Positions 49,749 to 58,900 of a DNA stretch of 64,000 nt are shown here, piece after piece. Source of the DNA: JBBTCX01 sp964494205. Its GTDB lineage: Bacteria > Planctomycetota > Phycisphaerae > UBA1845. A program made the position numbers and the translations under genes. Within the stretch, counting starts at the first letter, position 1, and each line of letters starts with the position of its first letter. The stretch covers positions 186,001 to 250,000 of the forward strand of contig CAZBRD010000007.1 of NCBI GenBank assembly GCA_964494205.1, written 5' to 3'. The notes beneath the pieces were generated by a model. It saw only the letters and a list, made by a program, of their open reading frames with translations, did no database searches and was not told the origin of the DNA.

Positions 49749-50990
49749 TTACTTTTCGGTTTTGATCCGTTGTCCGTCGGATAGCTTGGCGACGCCATCT
49801 GACGCGATGCGATCTCCTTCTTTGAGACCCGATGTGATTTCGACCTGTGCGCCGACTCGTCGACCGGTTTGAACCGCGGTTTTCCGAAGGAACCCTTCGC
49901 GGGCCACGAAAACGGAAACCGATTGCGAGGTTTGGTCGGTCAATACCGCGCTCTCGGGAATCCAAATGGCTTTCTGCGACGATGTCGATTCGGCTGCCGA
50001 GTTGAGAAACGCGACCTGGGCGGAGCCTTCGATTCGCAGGAAGTCGTCGGGTTCGTTGATGCGGACTTTGACCTGTACGGTGGCCTTGGAGTAATTCGCG
50101 CCGGGGTCGATCCAAAGGATCGAGCCCTTGTATTTCCGATCTTTGTAGGCATCGGGGGTGACAAGGCATGGCATTTCTTTGCGTAAGCGGGCGATGTCTA
50201 GTTCGCTCACGTCGACTTCAACTCGCAGCTTGCGCATGTCGGCGATGGTGCCGAACTGAGCGTTCGCGTTCGCCCCCCTGCCGCCTTCTGCGGCCACGAA
50301 GTCACCGACTTCGACGTTACGCTCGAGAATCACGCCGGAAATCGGTGCGACGACTTCGCAATCGTCGAGCGCTTTCTGGGCGAAGTCGAGCGCGGCTTCA
50401 TCGGCTGCGACTTGGGCGACGGCGTCGTCGAGCCAGCGCTTCGCGTCGGCGTATTCGATCGGCTGGGCGTTGCTCTCCTTGCTCAAGCCTTCGATGCGCG
50501 CGTAGTTGACTCGCTGATATGCGACGTTTGCGCGCGATTTGCCGAGGTTTGCGGTCGCTTCGTCACGTCGAGCGCGATAGATGACATCCTCAATGCGCGC
50601 GAGGACCTGCCCTTTTTCGACTCGATCGCCCTGCTCAAAATGCATCGCGACGATCTGACCGGAGACTTTGGTGGCCACCTCGACGCGATGATCGGAAACG
50701 ATCTTGCCTGTGGCTGTTAGCAAAGGCGGTGCTTCTGAATCAGATCGGGCCGTGACGGTCACCAGCGGAATCTGTGATTTATTTTCGTCTTCGCTGGAAA
50801 CAATGGCAGCGCTCAGGCCGCTGAGCTTTGAACGATTCGCCCAGCCGGCGTAGGCGAGGCCCGCGAAAACGCCGAGGATCAGCAGGCGCGTGACCCAACG
50901 CCCCACTCCGGTTGAGCGACTTCGCGGTCGCTGCTCCTTGGGGATGCCGAGGCTCTTGAGTTGCGATCGAACGTTGGCGACGTCATTCAT
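49749..50990 (-). CDS. HlyD/RND-type efflux periplasmic adaptor (membrane fusion protein)
   Basis: A 413-residue adaptor with one N-terminal transmembrane anchor (about residues 33-50). The lipoyl-like half motifs are VEVATKVSGQIVAMHFEQGDRVEKGQVLARIE and the later VVAPISGVILERNVEVGDFV, split by a helical hairpin (about 135-205). Beta-barrel and membrane-proximal domains follow. It would bridge an inner membrane transporter and an outer membrane channel. Neither partner gene is in the window: the divergent neighbour is an unrelated membrane protein and tetR lies downstream. MacA-like ABC adaptors have the same layout. Confidence 0.9.
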   Translation of the reverse strand: MNDVANVRSQLKSLGIPKEQRPRSRSTGVGRWVTRLLILGVFAGLAYAGWANRSKLSGLSAAIVSSEDENKSQIPLVTVTARSDSEAPPLLTATGKIVSDHRVEVATKVSGQIVAMHFEQGDRVEKGQVLARIEDVIYRARRDEATANLGKSRANVAYQRVNYARIEGLSKESNAQPIEYADAKRWLDDAVAQVAADEAALDFAQKALDDCEVVAPISGVILERNVEVGDFVAAEGGRGANANAQFGTIADMRKLRVEVDVSELDIARLRKEMPCLVTPDAYKDRKYKGSILWIDPGANYSKATVQVKVRINEPDDFLRIEGSAQVAFLNSAAESTSSQKAIWIPESAVLTDQTSQSVSVFVAREGFLRKTAVQTGRRVGAQVEITSGLKEGDRIASDGVAKLSDGQRIKTEK

Positions 50991-51134
50991 GCAGTGAATT
51001 ACTCCGAATCGAATCGTGCGCGGCGAATCACTTAATCGTCGGCCCTCATGGGGTCTCGCGATCCGCCGACCTTCTATTATAGTTCAACCACTCGGAAATG
51101 CGTCATCGAACCTGATCGGATTCGACGAAACCCT

Positions 51135-53039
51135 ATGACATCGGACGAAACAAGACCGCCCAGCAACGGTATCCGCCTCTTGGTGGCGACGGCGGGCTTG
51201 CTCGGGTTGCTGGCGCTTCCGCTTTGCCTGTGGCTGCTCAGTCGGAATCAGTTCAACGTCGCAAACTACACGGTGCAGCTCTCGCCCAAACTGCCGCTAT
51301 TTCCGTCGTTGGTCTTTGTGCTTGGCGGGTTGCTCATCACCATCGCCGTCGTGGCCGTGAACCGGAGTCTAATTGGTTCACGAAGCCCGATTGTATCACT
51401 TGGTGGCGCCTGCCTGCCTTTGATCATTTGCGTGCCCGTGGCTGCATACACGCGTCTTGCTCACCACGTTCCCTTTGTGCTGAGTTTCATCGTCATTGCA
51501 GCAGCCGGTTGGACCGGTTGGAGATTGGGATCGATCGTTTCGATCGGAAGATCCTCTCGGTCTGCTTATTGGATTGGGCTTGCAGTCATATTGTCCCTGG
51601 TGATCGCGCTCACCCTCGTTCATACGGGCATCCAGCGGAACTACTACGATCACTTCATGTTCGGGCACGCGGACATTGGCCACTATCTGGAGGAGATGAA
51701 AAACTGCCTCGCGGGTCGCGGGTTGCGGTCGGACAGCTTCGACTTCGTACGGCATGGTTGGCACTTTGTTCCGTTGTTTCATGTCGTGGTCCCGTTTTTT
51801 TGGCTGTGGCCGACAGAGACGTTCTGGATGGTGTTCGGTGCGTTCACGATGCACGCGACCGCGCTCATTGCTTATGTATTCGCCAAGCGCGTGACGGGTT
51901 CCGTCTTCTGTGCGTTGTGTTGGGGAATAGCGTGGCTGCTGCTGCCGTCTGTTGGGCGGATGGTCTTCAGCAACACGTACGGATTCCAGTGGACGTGCGT
52001 AGCTATCCCGCTGTTGGGATTGATGATTTACTTCTGGTACGCGGAACGGCTATGGGCGTCAGCCATCATGGCCGGGCTGGTCCTGCTCACGCAGGAGACG
52101 AACGCAGCCAGTGTGGTAGGTTGGGGGTTGTTTCTTGCGATCTTCACGAAACGGCGGATTTTTGGTCTTGCCATTGCGGCAGTGGCCGTTGTTTACCTCA
52201 TCGTATGCTTGAAGTGGATCATTCCTTATTACTCGCACGGAATTGCGTATCAGCGGTTTGACCTTTTCGGGTCGCTCGGTCCAACCATCGCGGACGTGAT
52301 TCAATCGCCGTTCACTAACCCGCGCGAGGTTTGGGCCAAGCTAAGTCGCGGGCAGGTTTTGTTTTACCTGGGAATGATGCTCGTCCCGTTGGCCGGGTTG
52401 CCGCTTCGCGGGTGGCGAATGGCGATGGCATCCCTGCCGGGATTGGTCCTCATCCTGCTCATGCAGAATCCGGAATATCTGAGTATCAAGTTCTGGCATC
52501 ATTCGACATTTCTGCCGTTCCTGTTTTTTGCGGGAATGGTGGTCGCAGCGCAGAAGTCGGGCAATGTGGAGGAGACCCCCGATAGAGAGAATGATCTCGA
52601 AGTCTCACCCGTGCGGAAGCAACATGCCGGACGCGCAGGCGCGATCTTGATGGCCGCGTTATTCGCCCATTATTTCTTTGGTTTTTCGCCGGTGAGTCGA
52701 CCATATGCGGTCGTTGCGGCTGACAGTTTCATGAATAGTGCCGACCCGCGACTTGCCGTCGTGGAGCAACTACGTCGCGACATTGCGCGAAGTAAGACTG
52801 TACTCGCTACGGAGAGGATGGCGGCCCACTTCTGGGATTACCGCCGCATCTACACGGGCGGGTTGCGACCTGTGGATTACATCATCATTGATCGCATTGA
52901 CGCGTGGGATAGGTCAGGACTTCCGCAGGCGGTGGACAAGATACTGGCTGATCCTGATTACAAGAAGCAAATGGAAGCGGAGTCGATCGTTGTGTTTCAA
53001 CGCCGTGCAGATGCGACGAGGGCTGAGCTGGGTGACTGA
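51135..53039 (+). CDS. DUF2079-like multi-pass membrane protein
   Basis: A 634-residue integral membrane protein with about a dozen hydrophobic segments. The pattern of a soluble loop near residues 175-215 (FMFGHADIGHYLEEMKNCLAGRGL ... HGWHFVPLFHVVVPFFWLWP), a TQETN motif in place of the K/QED of the family and KFWHHSTFLPFLFF near residue 460 fits DUF2079, a predicted GT-C-type glycosyltransferase-like family. The C-terminal 150 residues are soluble. Catalysis is unproven. The ATG at 51135 was chosen; an extension to 51048 is charged and has no family similarity. Divergent from the efflux adaptor gene. Confidence 0.75.
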   Translation: MTSDETRPPSNGIRLLVATAGLLGLLALPLCLWLLSRNQFNVANYTVQLSPKLPLFPSLVFVLGGLLITIAVVAVNRSLIGSRSPIVSLGGACLPLIICVPVAAYTRLAHHVPFVLSFIVIAAAGWTGWRLGSIVSIGRSSRSAYWIGLAVILSLVIALTLVHTGIQRNYYDHFMFGHADIGHYLEEMKNCLAGRGLRSDSFDFVRHGWHFVPLFHVVVPFFWLWPTETFWMVFGAFTMHATALIAYVFAKRVTGSVFCALCWGIAWLLLPSVGRMVFSNTYGFQWTCVAIPLLGLMIYFWYAERLWASAIMAGLVLLTQETNAASVVGWGLFLAIFTKRRIFGLAIAAVAVVYLIVCLKWIIPYYSHGIAYQRFDLFGSLGPTIADVIQSPFTNPREVWAKLSRGQVLFYLGMMLVPLAGLPLRGWRMAMASLPGLVLILLMQNPEYLSIKFWHHSTFLPFLFFAGMVVAAQKSGNVEETPDRENDLEVSPVRKQHAGRAGAILMAALFAHYFFGFSPVSRPYAVVAADSFMNSADPRLAVVEQLRRDIARSKTVLATERMAAHFWDYRRIYTGGLRPVDYIIIDRIDAWDRSGLPQAVDKILADPDYKKQMEAESIVVFQRRADATRAELGD

Positions 53040-53149
53040 GTTTGAACCAGCTCAACACATCTACCGTAATCGCCCTCCCTCAGTTTCCAATAAGAGATGA
53101 GACGTCGACTCATCGCAGACAGAGAAATTGAACTGGGAGATTGGCAAAA

Positions 53150-53590
53150 ATGGATAGCATCGAGTCCTTGCAAGAAAGACTTCGCGCAATTGCGGGTGAG
53201 CATTCGTTGCTAACGTTGGGCGCCGTTCCGAATACGATATTGAATAAACCCGATAAGGATCCTAACAAGGATTTGCTCTTTATTACGTTCGTAGGTGCGG
53301 AAGGATACCCGACACAAGCTAATGCAGAGAAATGCCTAGAAACTGTGGTCCGACTCTGTAAGGCGATCAGCGCGAATGGTCTTCCAACGTTATTTCAATC
53401 CGTAGTATTCACAGTATTACTCGATCTTCCAGGAGACGAGTATAAGACGAGATTCGTCAGAATTTATTGTGGGTCCGAAGAGTTCATGAAAGGCAGTATA
53501 TGGTCAATAGAGCGTATTTGGCTAAAGATCAGGCATGAAAGGGAAGGCATGTTTTCCATGGACCTGGTTGATGATCCTGAGCCCTCATAG
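53150..53590 (+). CDS. Hypothetical protein in an AT-rich patch
   Basis: A 146-residue soluble protein I cannot assign. It has an alpha/beta composition with a central VVFTVLLDLPGDEYKTRFVRIYCG strand region and an acidic C-terminus. The ATG at 53150 has a GGGAG ribosome-binding site; an in-frame TTG lies at 53141. The DNA is clearly more AT-rich than both neighbours, which suggests a recently acquired gene. It is convergent with the triple-YHS gene. Confidence 0.6.
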   Translation: MDSIESLQERLRAIAGEHSLLTLGAVPNTILNKPDKDPNKDLLFITFVGAEGYPTQANAEKCLETVVRLCKAISANGLPTLFQSVVFTVLLDLPGDEYKTRFVRIYCGSEEFMKGSIWSIERIWLKIRHEREGMFSMDLVDDPEPS

Positions 53591-53623
53591 GTCACGCCGA
53601 TTGAAGATACCATTTACCAATGG

Positions 53624-54289
53624 TTACTCTTTCTTCTCTTCCTTCGCGTTGGCGGGGTCGAGCTTGATGCCCTGCTCGGCCAAGGCGGCCACGTACTTGT
53701 CGGGCGATTCGAGGAAGCTCTTCTTGGCTTCGGGTGTGGCGAAGTAAATCGTCTGACCGCTGACCAGCTTCGCGGAGTTTCGACCGACGACTTCAGAACC
53801 CGTCACAGGGCACTTGATTTGGTATGTGTACGCATTAGCCAAAGCAGTTGCATATTGAGCGGGGTCTTTCCGATAACGCGTTGGACAACCGTTGCAGCAA
53901 AACAAGACCTTCTTGCCCTCCACATCGAACGAGAACTTTGCGTCGGCTGATTTGGACGCCATCACCGGGCAACGAACCTGCACCTTTGGTTTGTCCGCGA
54001 GCGCTTTGCGTTGGGCGGCAACGGCGTCAGCGAATTTCGGCGGGTCAGCCTGATACTTTTCGATGCCTTCTTTGTTGGAAAAGAAAACCGGCCCGTCATT
54101 GGTCGAGACGCTAAACGAAACATCGATCGCCTCGCCCGTTACCGGACATTTCGGCAGCGTGGATTTGGCGTCAGTGAGCTTGGGAGTCGTTGACGGGGCC
54201 TTCTCTTCGGCGTTTGCGACCAAAGCGCCGCAGCTCACTGTGAATCCGACGATCAACGCTGAAAACTTCAAACAGTTGGAACTGAACAT
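53624..54289 (-). CDS. Exported protein with three tandem YHS-like domains
   Basis: A 221-residue protein with a signal peptide (FSALIVGFTVSCGALVANA). Three modules follow, each starting CPV: CPVTGEAID...VFFSNKEGIEKYQADPPKF (about 48-90), CPVMASKSA...VLFCCNGCPTRYRKDPAQY (about 107-147) and CPVTGSEVV...IYFATPEAKKSFLESPDKY (about 160-200). This is the YHS/TRASH pattern associated with heavy metal or copper handling. The middle module alone keeps the extra CCNGC cysteines. The role is probably periplasmic metal binding. Good GGAGAC ribosome-binding region. It lies upstream (in transcription terms) of nothing obvious; a TlpA-like gene is 130 bases away on the same strand. Confidence 0.82.
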   Translation of the reverse strand: MFSSNCLKFSALIVGFTVSCGALVANAEEKAPSTTPKLTDAKSTLPKCPVTGEAIDVSFSVSTNDGPVFFSNKEGIEKYQADPPKFADAVAAQRKALADKPKVQVRCPVMASKSADAKFSFDVEGKKVLFCCNGCPTRYRKDPAQYATALANAYTYQIKCPVTGSEVVGRNSAKLVSGQTIYFATPEAKKSFLESPDKYVAALAEQGIKLDPANAKEEKKE

Positions 54290-54421
54290 TTATCAAGTCT
54301 CCTCAAATCAAACGGAGGACAAATAAGACACTCTACTGCTACTCATCTCAGTCGCGGCGTTTTCCTTGCACTGTATTTCACCGAAGGCGTCAATTGTTAC
54401 ACCGCTGCGAATCGAATCAGA

Positions 54422-55780
54422 CTACTTGCCGGGTGGGCCAAGCAGCTCTTCAATAATTCGCTCGAATTCCTTCCGCAGCTTCTGATGTTCCTCGCCCGTG
54501 GCAGGGCCGGAGAATCCTGTGTGCACGGCCTTCACCTTGCCGTCTGCTTGAAGGAATATCGTAGTTGGATAAGCGACGATTTGCTCGAGCAATGGAAATG
54601 CGGCTGCGGCCTTTTCTTTGTCGCGGGTTCCGGCGATCAGGACGGGATACTTAATATTGTGTCGTTCGACGTAAGTCTTAACCTGCTTTGCATCGCGTTT
54701 CTCATCGCCGGTAAGTTCGAACGCTAGGCTGACGATGCGCAGGCCACGATCGCGGTATTTCGCGTCGAGTTCGGCGAGGAACGGCGCTTCATCGTGACAG
54801 TTTGGGCACCACGTGCCAAAAACTTCGATGATGCGCGCTTTGCCGGCAAACGCCGGATCGTTAAGTGATTTGCGATTCCCTTCCACGTCGGGAAATACGA
54901 GGTCGGCGAGTTTCACCGACTCGTTCACTTTCGAAAGCTTGAGCGGGTCGGGTAGCGTCGCGCTGGGGTCAGGCTTGGCTGTCCATTTTTCGTGATGCTT
55001 GTCGGAGGCCCAGAAATCGCCGGACAGCGTTCCGTCACTCTGGAGCGCAGCCTTGAACAGCAGCGCGTGCGCTCCGTCGAACGACGATAGCTGCAGGTTC
55101 TTGCCGTCGAACACGCCGTTCAGGAATCCGTAGTCTCCCGTGCTGCTGAGAAACGTGCCGCTGACGCGATCGGGCGAGTGTGTCTTGAAATCGCCCACGG
55201 CTGGGGTCGTCTCGCTTCCAAACTTGACCGACCATTTTCCGGCGATGGGGCTGTCTACGGGGATATTTGCAAGTTGTTGCGATGGCGTGCCCTTGAGGTT
55301 GAGCTCTGCGAAAAACGGCAATGTCGCCCATTGATCGGCGCCGCGGCGCTTTCGCCACTCGCCGCGCAATTCGAACTTCTCATCCGCGCGCATCACAGCC
55401 ACGTTAGTTGGTAGTGCGTCCCCGGCGATCTTGACGGTCCCGGTAAGGGTTGCATCGAAATGTTCGAAGTTGATCTCAAATGACTGTGGTTGGCCCTTGG
55501 GACCACTGGATCGTTGAAGATCGGTCCACCTTGGGAATGTGCAAGACGGAACTCGAATGCGTTCCTCGCCGTTTACAACCCATGCGACAGGATGCGGGCT
55601 GGTAACGTCGATTTCCAGAACGAACGGCAACTCCCCGCCCGGACTTTTCAGATGGGCCGGACCAACGAGCCACTTGGGAGTCGCTTCGTTTTCCTGAAGT
55701 GCCTTGATGGTGCCCCCGGCCTTTTTCTTGCCCTCGGGGGACTGCACAAACAAAAAGAGCAACGCAACTAAATACGGCAT
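54422..55780 (-). CDS. TlpA-like thioredoxin domain protein with N-terminal beta domain
   Basis: A 452-residue protein with a short hydrophobic N-terminus (MPYLVALLFLFVQS), probably a signal peptide. Residues about 30-285 form a beta-rich domain of unknown function, with a lipid/sugar-binding look in the DYGFLNGVFDGKNLQLSSFDGAHALLF segment that recurs in TlpA-type proteins. Residues about 290-445 are a thioredoxin fold with the active-site motif WCPNC (Cys325, Cys328), the TlpA-type FGTWCPNCHDEAPFL, and the cis-proline loop YPTTIF. It is expected to reduce periplasmic disulfides or act in cytochrome c maturation. The ATG at 55780 has a GGAGG ribosome-binding site. Confidence 0.88.
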   Translation of the reverse strand: MPYLVALLFLFVQSPEGKKKAGGTIKALQENEATPKWLVGPAHLKSPGGELPFVLEIDVTSPHPVAWVVNGEERIRVPSCTFPRWTDLQRSSGPKGQPQSFEINFEHFDATLTGTVKIAGDALPTNVAVMRADEKFELRGEWRKRRGADQWATLPFFAELNLKGTPSQQLANIPVDSPIAGKWSVKFGSETTPAVGDFKTHSPDRVSGTFLSSTGDYGFLNGVFDGKNLQLSSFDGAHALLFKAALQSDGTLSGDFWASDKHHEKWTAKPDPSATLPDPLKLSKVNESVKLADLVFPDVEGNRKSLNDPAFAGKARIIEVFGTWCPNCHDEAPFLAELDAKYRDRGLRIVSLAFELTGDEKRDAKQVKTYVERHNIKYPVLIAGTRDKEKAAAAFPLLEQIVAYPTTIFLQADGKVKAVHTGFSGPATGEEHQKLRKEFERIIEELLGPPGK

Positions 55781-55900
55781 GGTTTCCTCCTTCCCGGCAC
55801 AATTGGACAGCACGAAGCCGAATACTCCCGCCAATAATGGGGCTTCGCAAACGGGATGGCTGGGCGATATGATAGCTGGAGGGAGCGTTCGGGGGAAAGT

Positions 55901-58900
55901 ATGCCTTGCAAACCAATTCGGATTGGTCCGCGCAACAGACGCAGACGCTTGATCTGCCGTCTGTGGATGGCTGGTTGGCTGACTGCTTCTCTCATCTCAA
56001 GCGCCGCCTACGGCCAACAGGTTGAAATCGGCCCTGAGGGAAGAGACATTTCCCGCGATCATCGCGCCGCAAGTGGTGGCGAGAAGAGTAACAATCCGGA
56101 TTACGATAGAGCAGTCCCGGTGCGCGAAACGCCGCTGCCGTTTCTGACGGTGGGTGATTTGTTGGTGGTCACACCCACCGACGATCCGACAGTCATTCGA
56201 CAGCGAAGCGTCGAGCTGGCAGGCCCTGTATTGGTTCGGATCGCGCAAGACCGCAAGAGCCCACAGACTATTTCAATGCCGTTGTTCGATGGCCGGCGTG
56301 TCGTGATCGATGTCAATCGGATGGAATGGACATCGGACGCACGCTGGGCGATGTTCGGGGAACTGGCTGCTCCGGATTTTGGCTGGTTTACGCTGGTTTT
56401 TCGCGATGGAATCGTAGCCGCCAATCTGAGGTCGCCCGCGCTCGGCGTGTACCAGATACGGTATATGCCTTCCGGCGCGCATGTGCTTCGGCAGATCGAC
56501 GAAAGCAAGTTTCCACCGTGCGGAACCGTGCCTGCGGATGACTTTCTGATCCCACCGCCGTTGGCTCAACCCATCGCTAACACGGCTGGTGCGTGCGCGG
56601 ATGACGGATCGCAGATCGACATGCTGGTGGTGTACACGCAGAGCGCGCGGGTGTTCGCGGGCGGCACGTCGGCGATTCAGTCCCTGATCAATCTGGCTGA
56701 GGCCGAGACTAACTCGGCCTACTTATTCAGCCAAATCGCGCCAAGAGTTCGCGTGGTGGCTACGCATGAAGTGAATTATCAGGAGAGCGGGAACTCGCAG
56801 ATCGACCGTGAACATTTGTATCTGCCGAACGACGGCGAGATGGACGAAGTGCATCTGCTGCGCGATGAGTACGTCGCGGACGTGGTCAGTCTGATCGTGC
56901 ACAATCTCGAAGTGTGCGGGCGGGCGGCCTTCTCCGTTCAGTCGGGTAGCACGCCATTCCCGCAGCTCGCGTTCAACGTGGTTAAGGACACTTGCGCAAC
57001 AGGTAATTTCAGTTTCGGACATGAGCTTGGGCACAACCAGGGATGTCGTCACGATCGCGGGGCCGATAACAGCGATCTCGGTTCGTTTCCCTATGCACAT
57101 GGTTATCGTGATCCCTCGAACGAGTTCCGCACGATCATGGCTGTGCTGGTGCAAGGGGTGCCGCGCATTCCCTTTTTTTCCAACTCAGAGCTAACTTTCA
57201 ACTTTCTTCCGCTGGGAATTCCGCCGGGGCAGCCCAATTCCGCTGACAACTCCTTGGCTATCAACAACACCGGCGCGGTCGTGGCCAATTTCCGCAATCG
57301 CGACTGCAACGGCAACGGTATTTGTGATGAGGAAGACATCGCAAGCGGCCAGAGTCAGGATTGCAATCACAATGGACGGCCTGACTCTTGCGAGCTGGAC
57401 TGCAACCATAACGGGCGACACGATCAGTGCGATATCGCGATGGGAACCAGTCAAGACTGCGCGCACAATGGAATTCCCGATGAGTGTGAGCCTGACTGCA
57501 ATCAGAATGGAATCGTCGACACATGCGACATCCTCTCGGGCAATGCGACGGACAACAATCACAATCAGATTCCCGACACGTGCGAACCGCCGATCATCTA
57601 TGTGGATATCAACGCCAAGGGCCTGAACACGGGAACAAGCTGGATCAACGCGTCGCGCGATTTGCAGGCTGCGCTGGCCACGGCCGCGGTATCGCAGGGA
57701 GCGGTGCACGAAATTTGGGTGGCAGCGGGCACATACACGCCAACGGGTCCGGAGGGAAGTCGCGAGGCGACGTTCAATTTAATTAGCGGCGTCGGGATAT
57801 ATGGCGGGTTTGTGGGCGGTGAGACAAGTCGAACTCAGCGAAACCCGGAAATGTACGAGACGATCCTCAGCGGAGATTTGAATTCCGACGACGTGCCTTC
57901 TTTTGGGAACCGCGGTGACAACAGCTACAACGTGGTGACAAGCACTGACACTCTTTCGACGGCGGTGCTCGATGGGTTCACGATCCGTGGAGGCCACGCC
58001 GATGCGGCGTTTCCTCACAACGGTGGAGCGGGACTTTTCAATTCCGGCGGGAGCCCACGTATTTCGCGATGCGTGTTCCGCGACCACGACGCGGGCGGTC
58101 CGACCATCCTCGGCCACAGCGGCGCGGTGAACAATCATGGCGGCTCGCCGTTGTTTGTTGATTGTATTTTCGTAGGGAATGTTGCGAGCGGCAGCGGCGG
58201 CGCGGTTGGGAACAATCTTGAGAGCGCCCCCACCTTCATCAATTGTCGATTCTTTGGGAATAGTTCGCCATCCGGCGGGGCTGTGCGAAACGGAGGCGTC
58301 ATCGGTGCGACACCGACGTTCATCAACTGCGCGTTCAGCGGAAACCAGACGTCCGGTCGCGGGGCGGCGGTGATCAACTTCCCGGGTGTGACCAGCACGT
58401 TTCACAATTGCACGATCGCGTTCAATTCCGCCTTTCAGGACGCGGGTGGTATTTTTGGCGAAGCCGAATCAACCGCGACAATTACCAACTCCATTCTCTG
58501 GGGAAACAGCGGGCAATCGGGACAGTCTCAGGCTGCTCAACTGCTTGGCGGGGACATCACCATTCATTCTTCATGCGTGCAGAATCTGACCGGTTCGCTT
58601 GTCGGCACGGGGAACATCAGCGCGAATCCGATGTTTGGTGCGCCGGCGGGTCACGATGGCGCGATTGGCACCGCGGACGATCAGTTTGCAATGCACCAGG
58701 GCTCTCCATGTATTGACTCGGGCACGAACAATCTGGTGCCGCTCGACATGTTCGACATCGACAGCGATGGAAGCACGAGCGAGAGAATCCCGCTGGATGT
58801 TCTGCGCAAGCCGAGGTTTTTCGATCAGCCCGACACGCCGAACGGTTCGCCGGGCAGCACGCCGCTAGTTGATCGCGGGGCTTACGAAAACGTCGACGAT

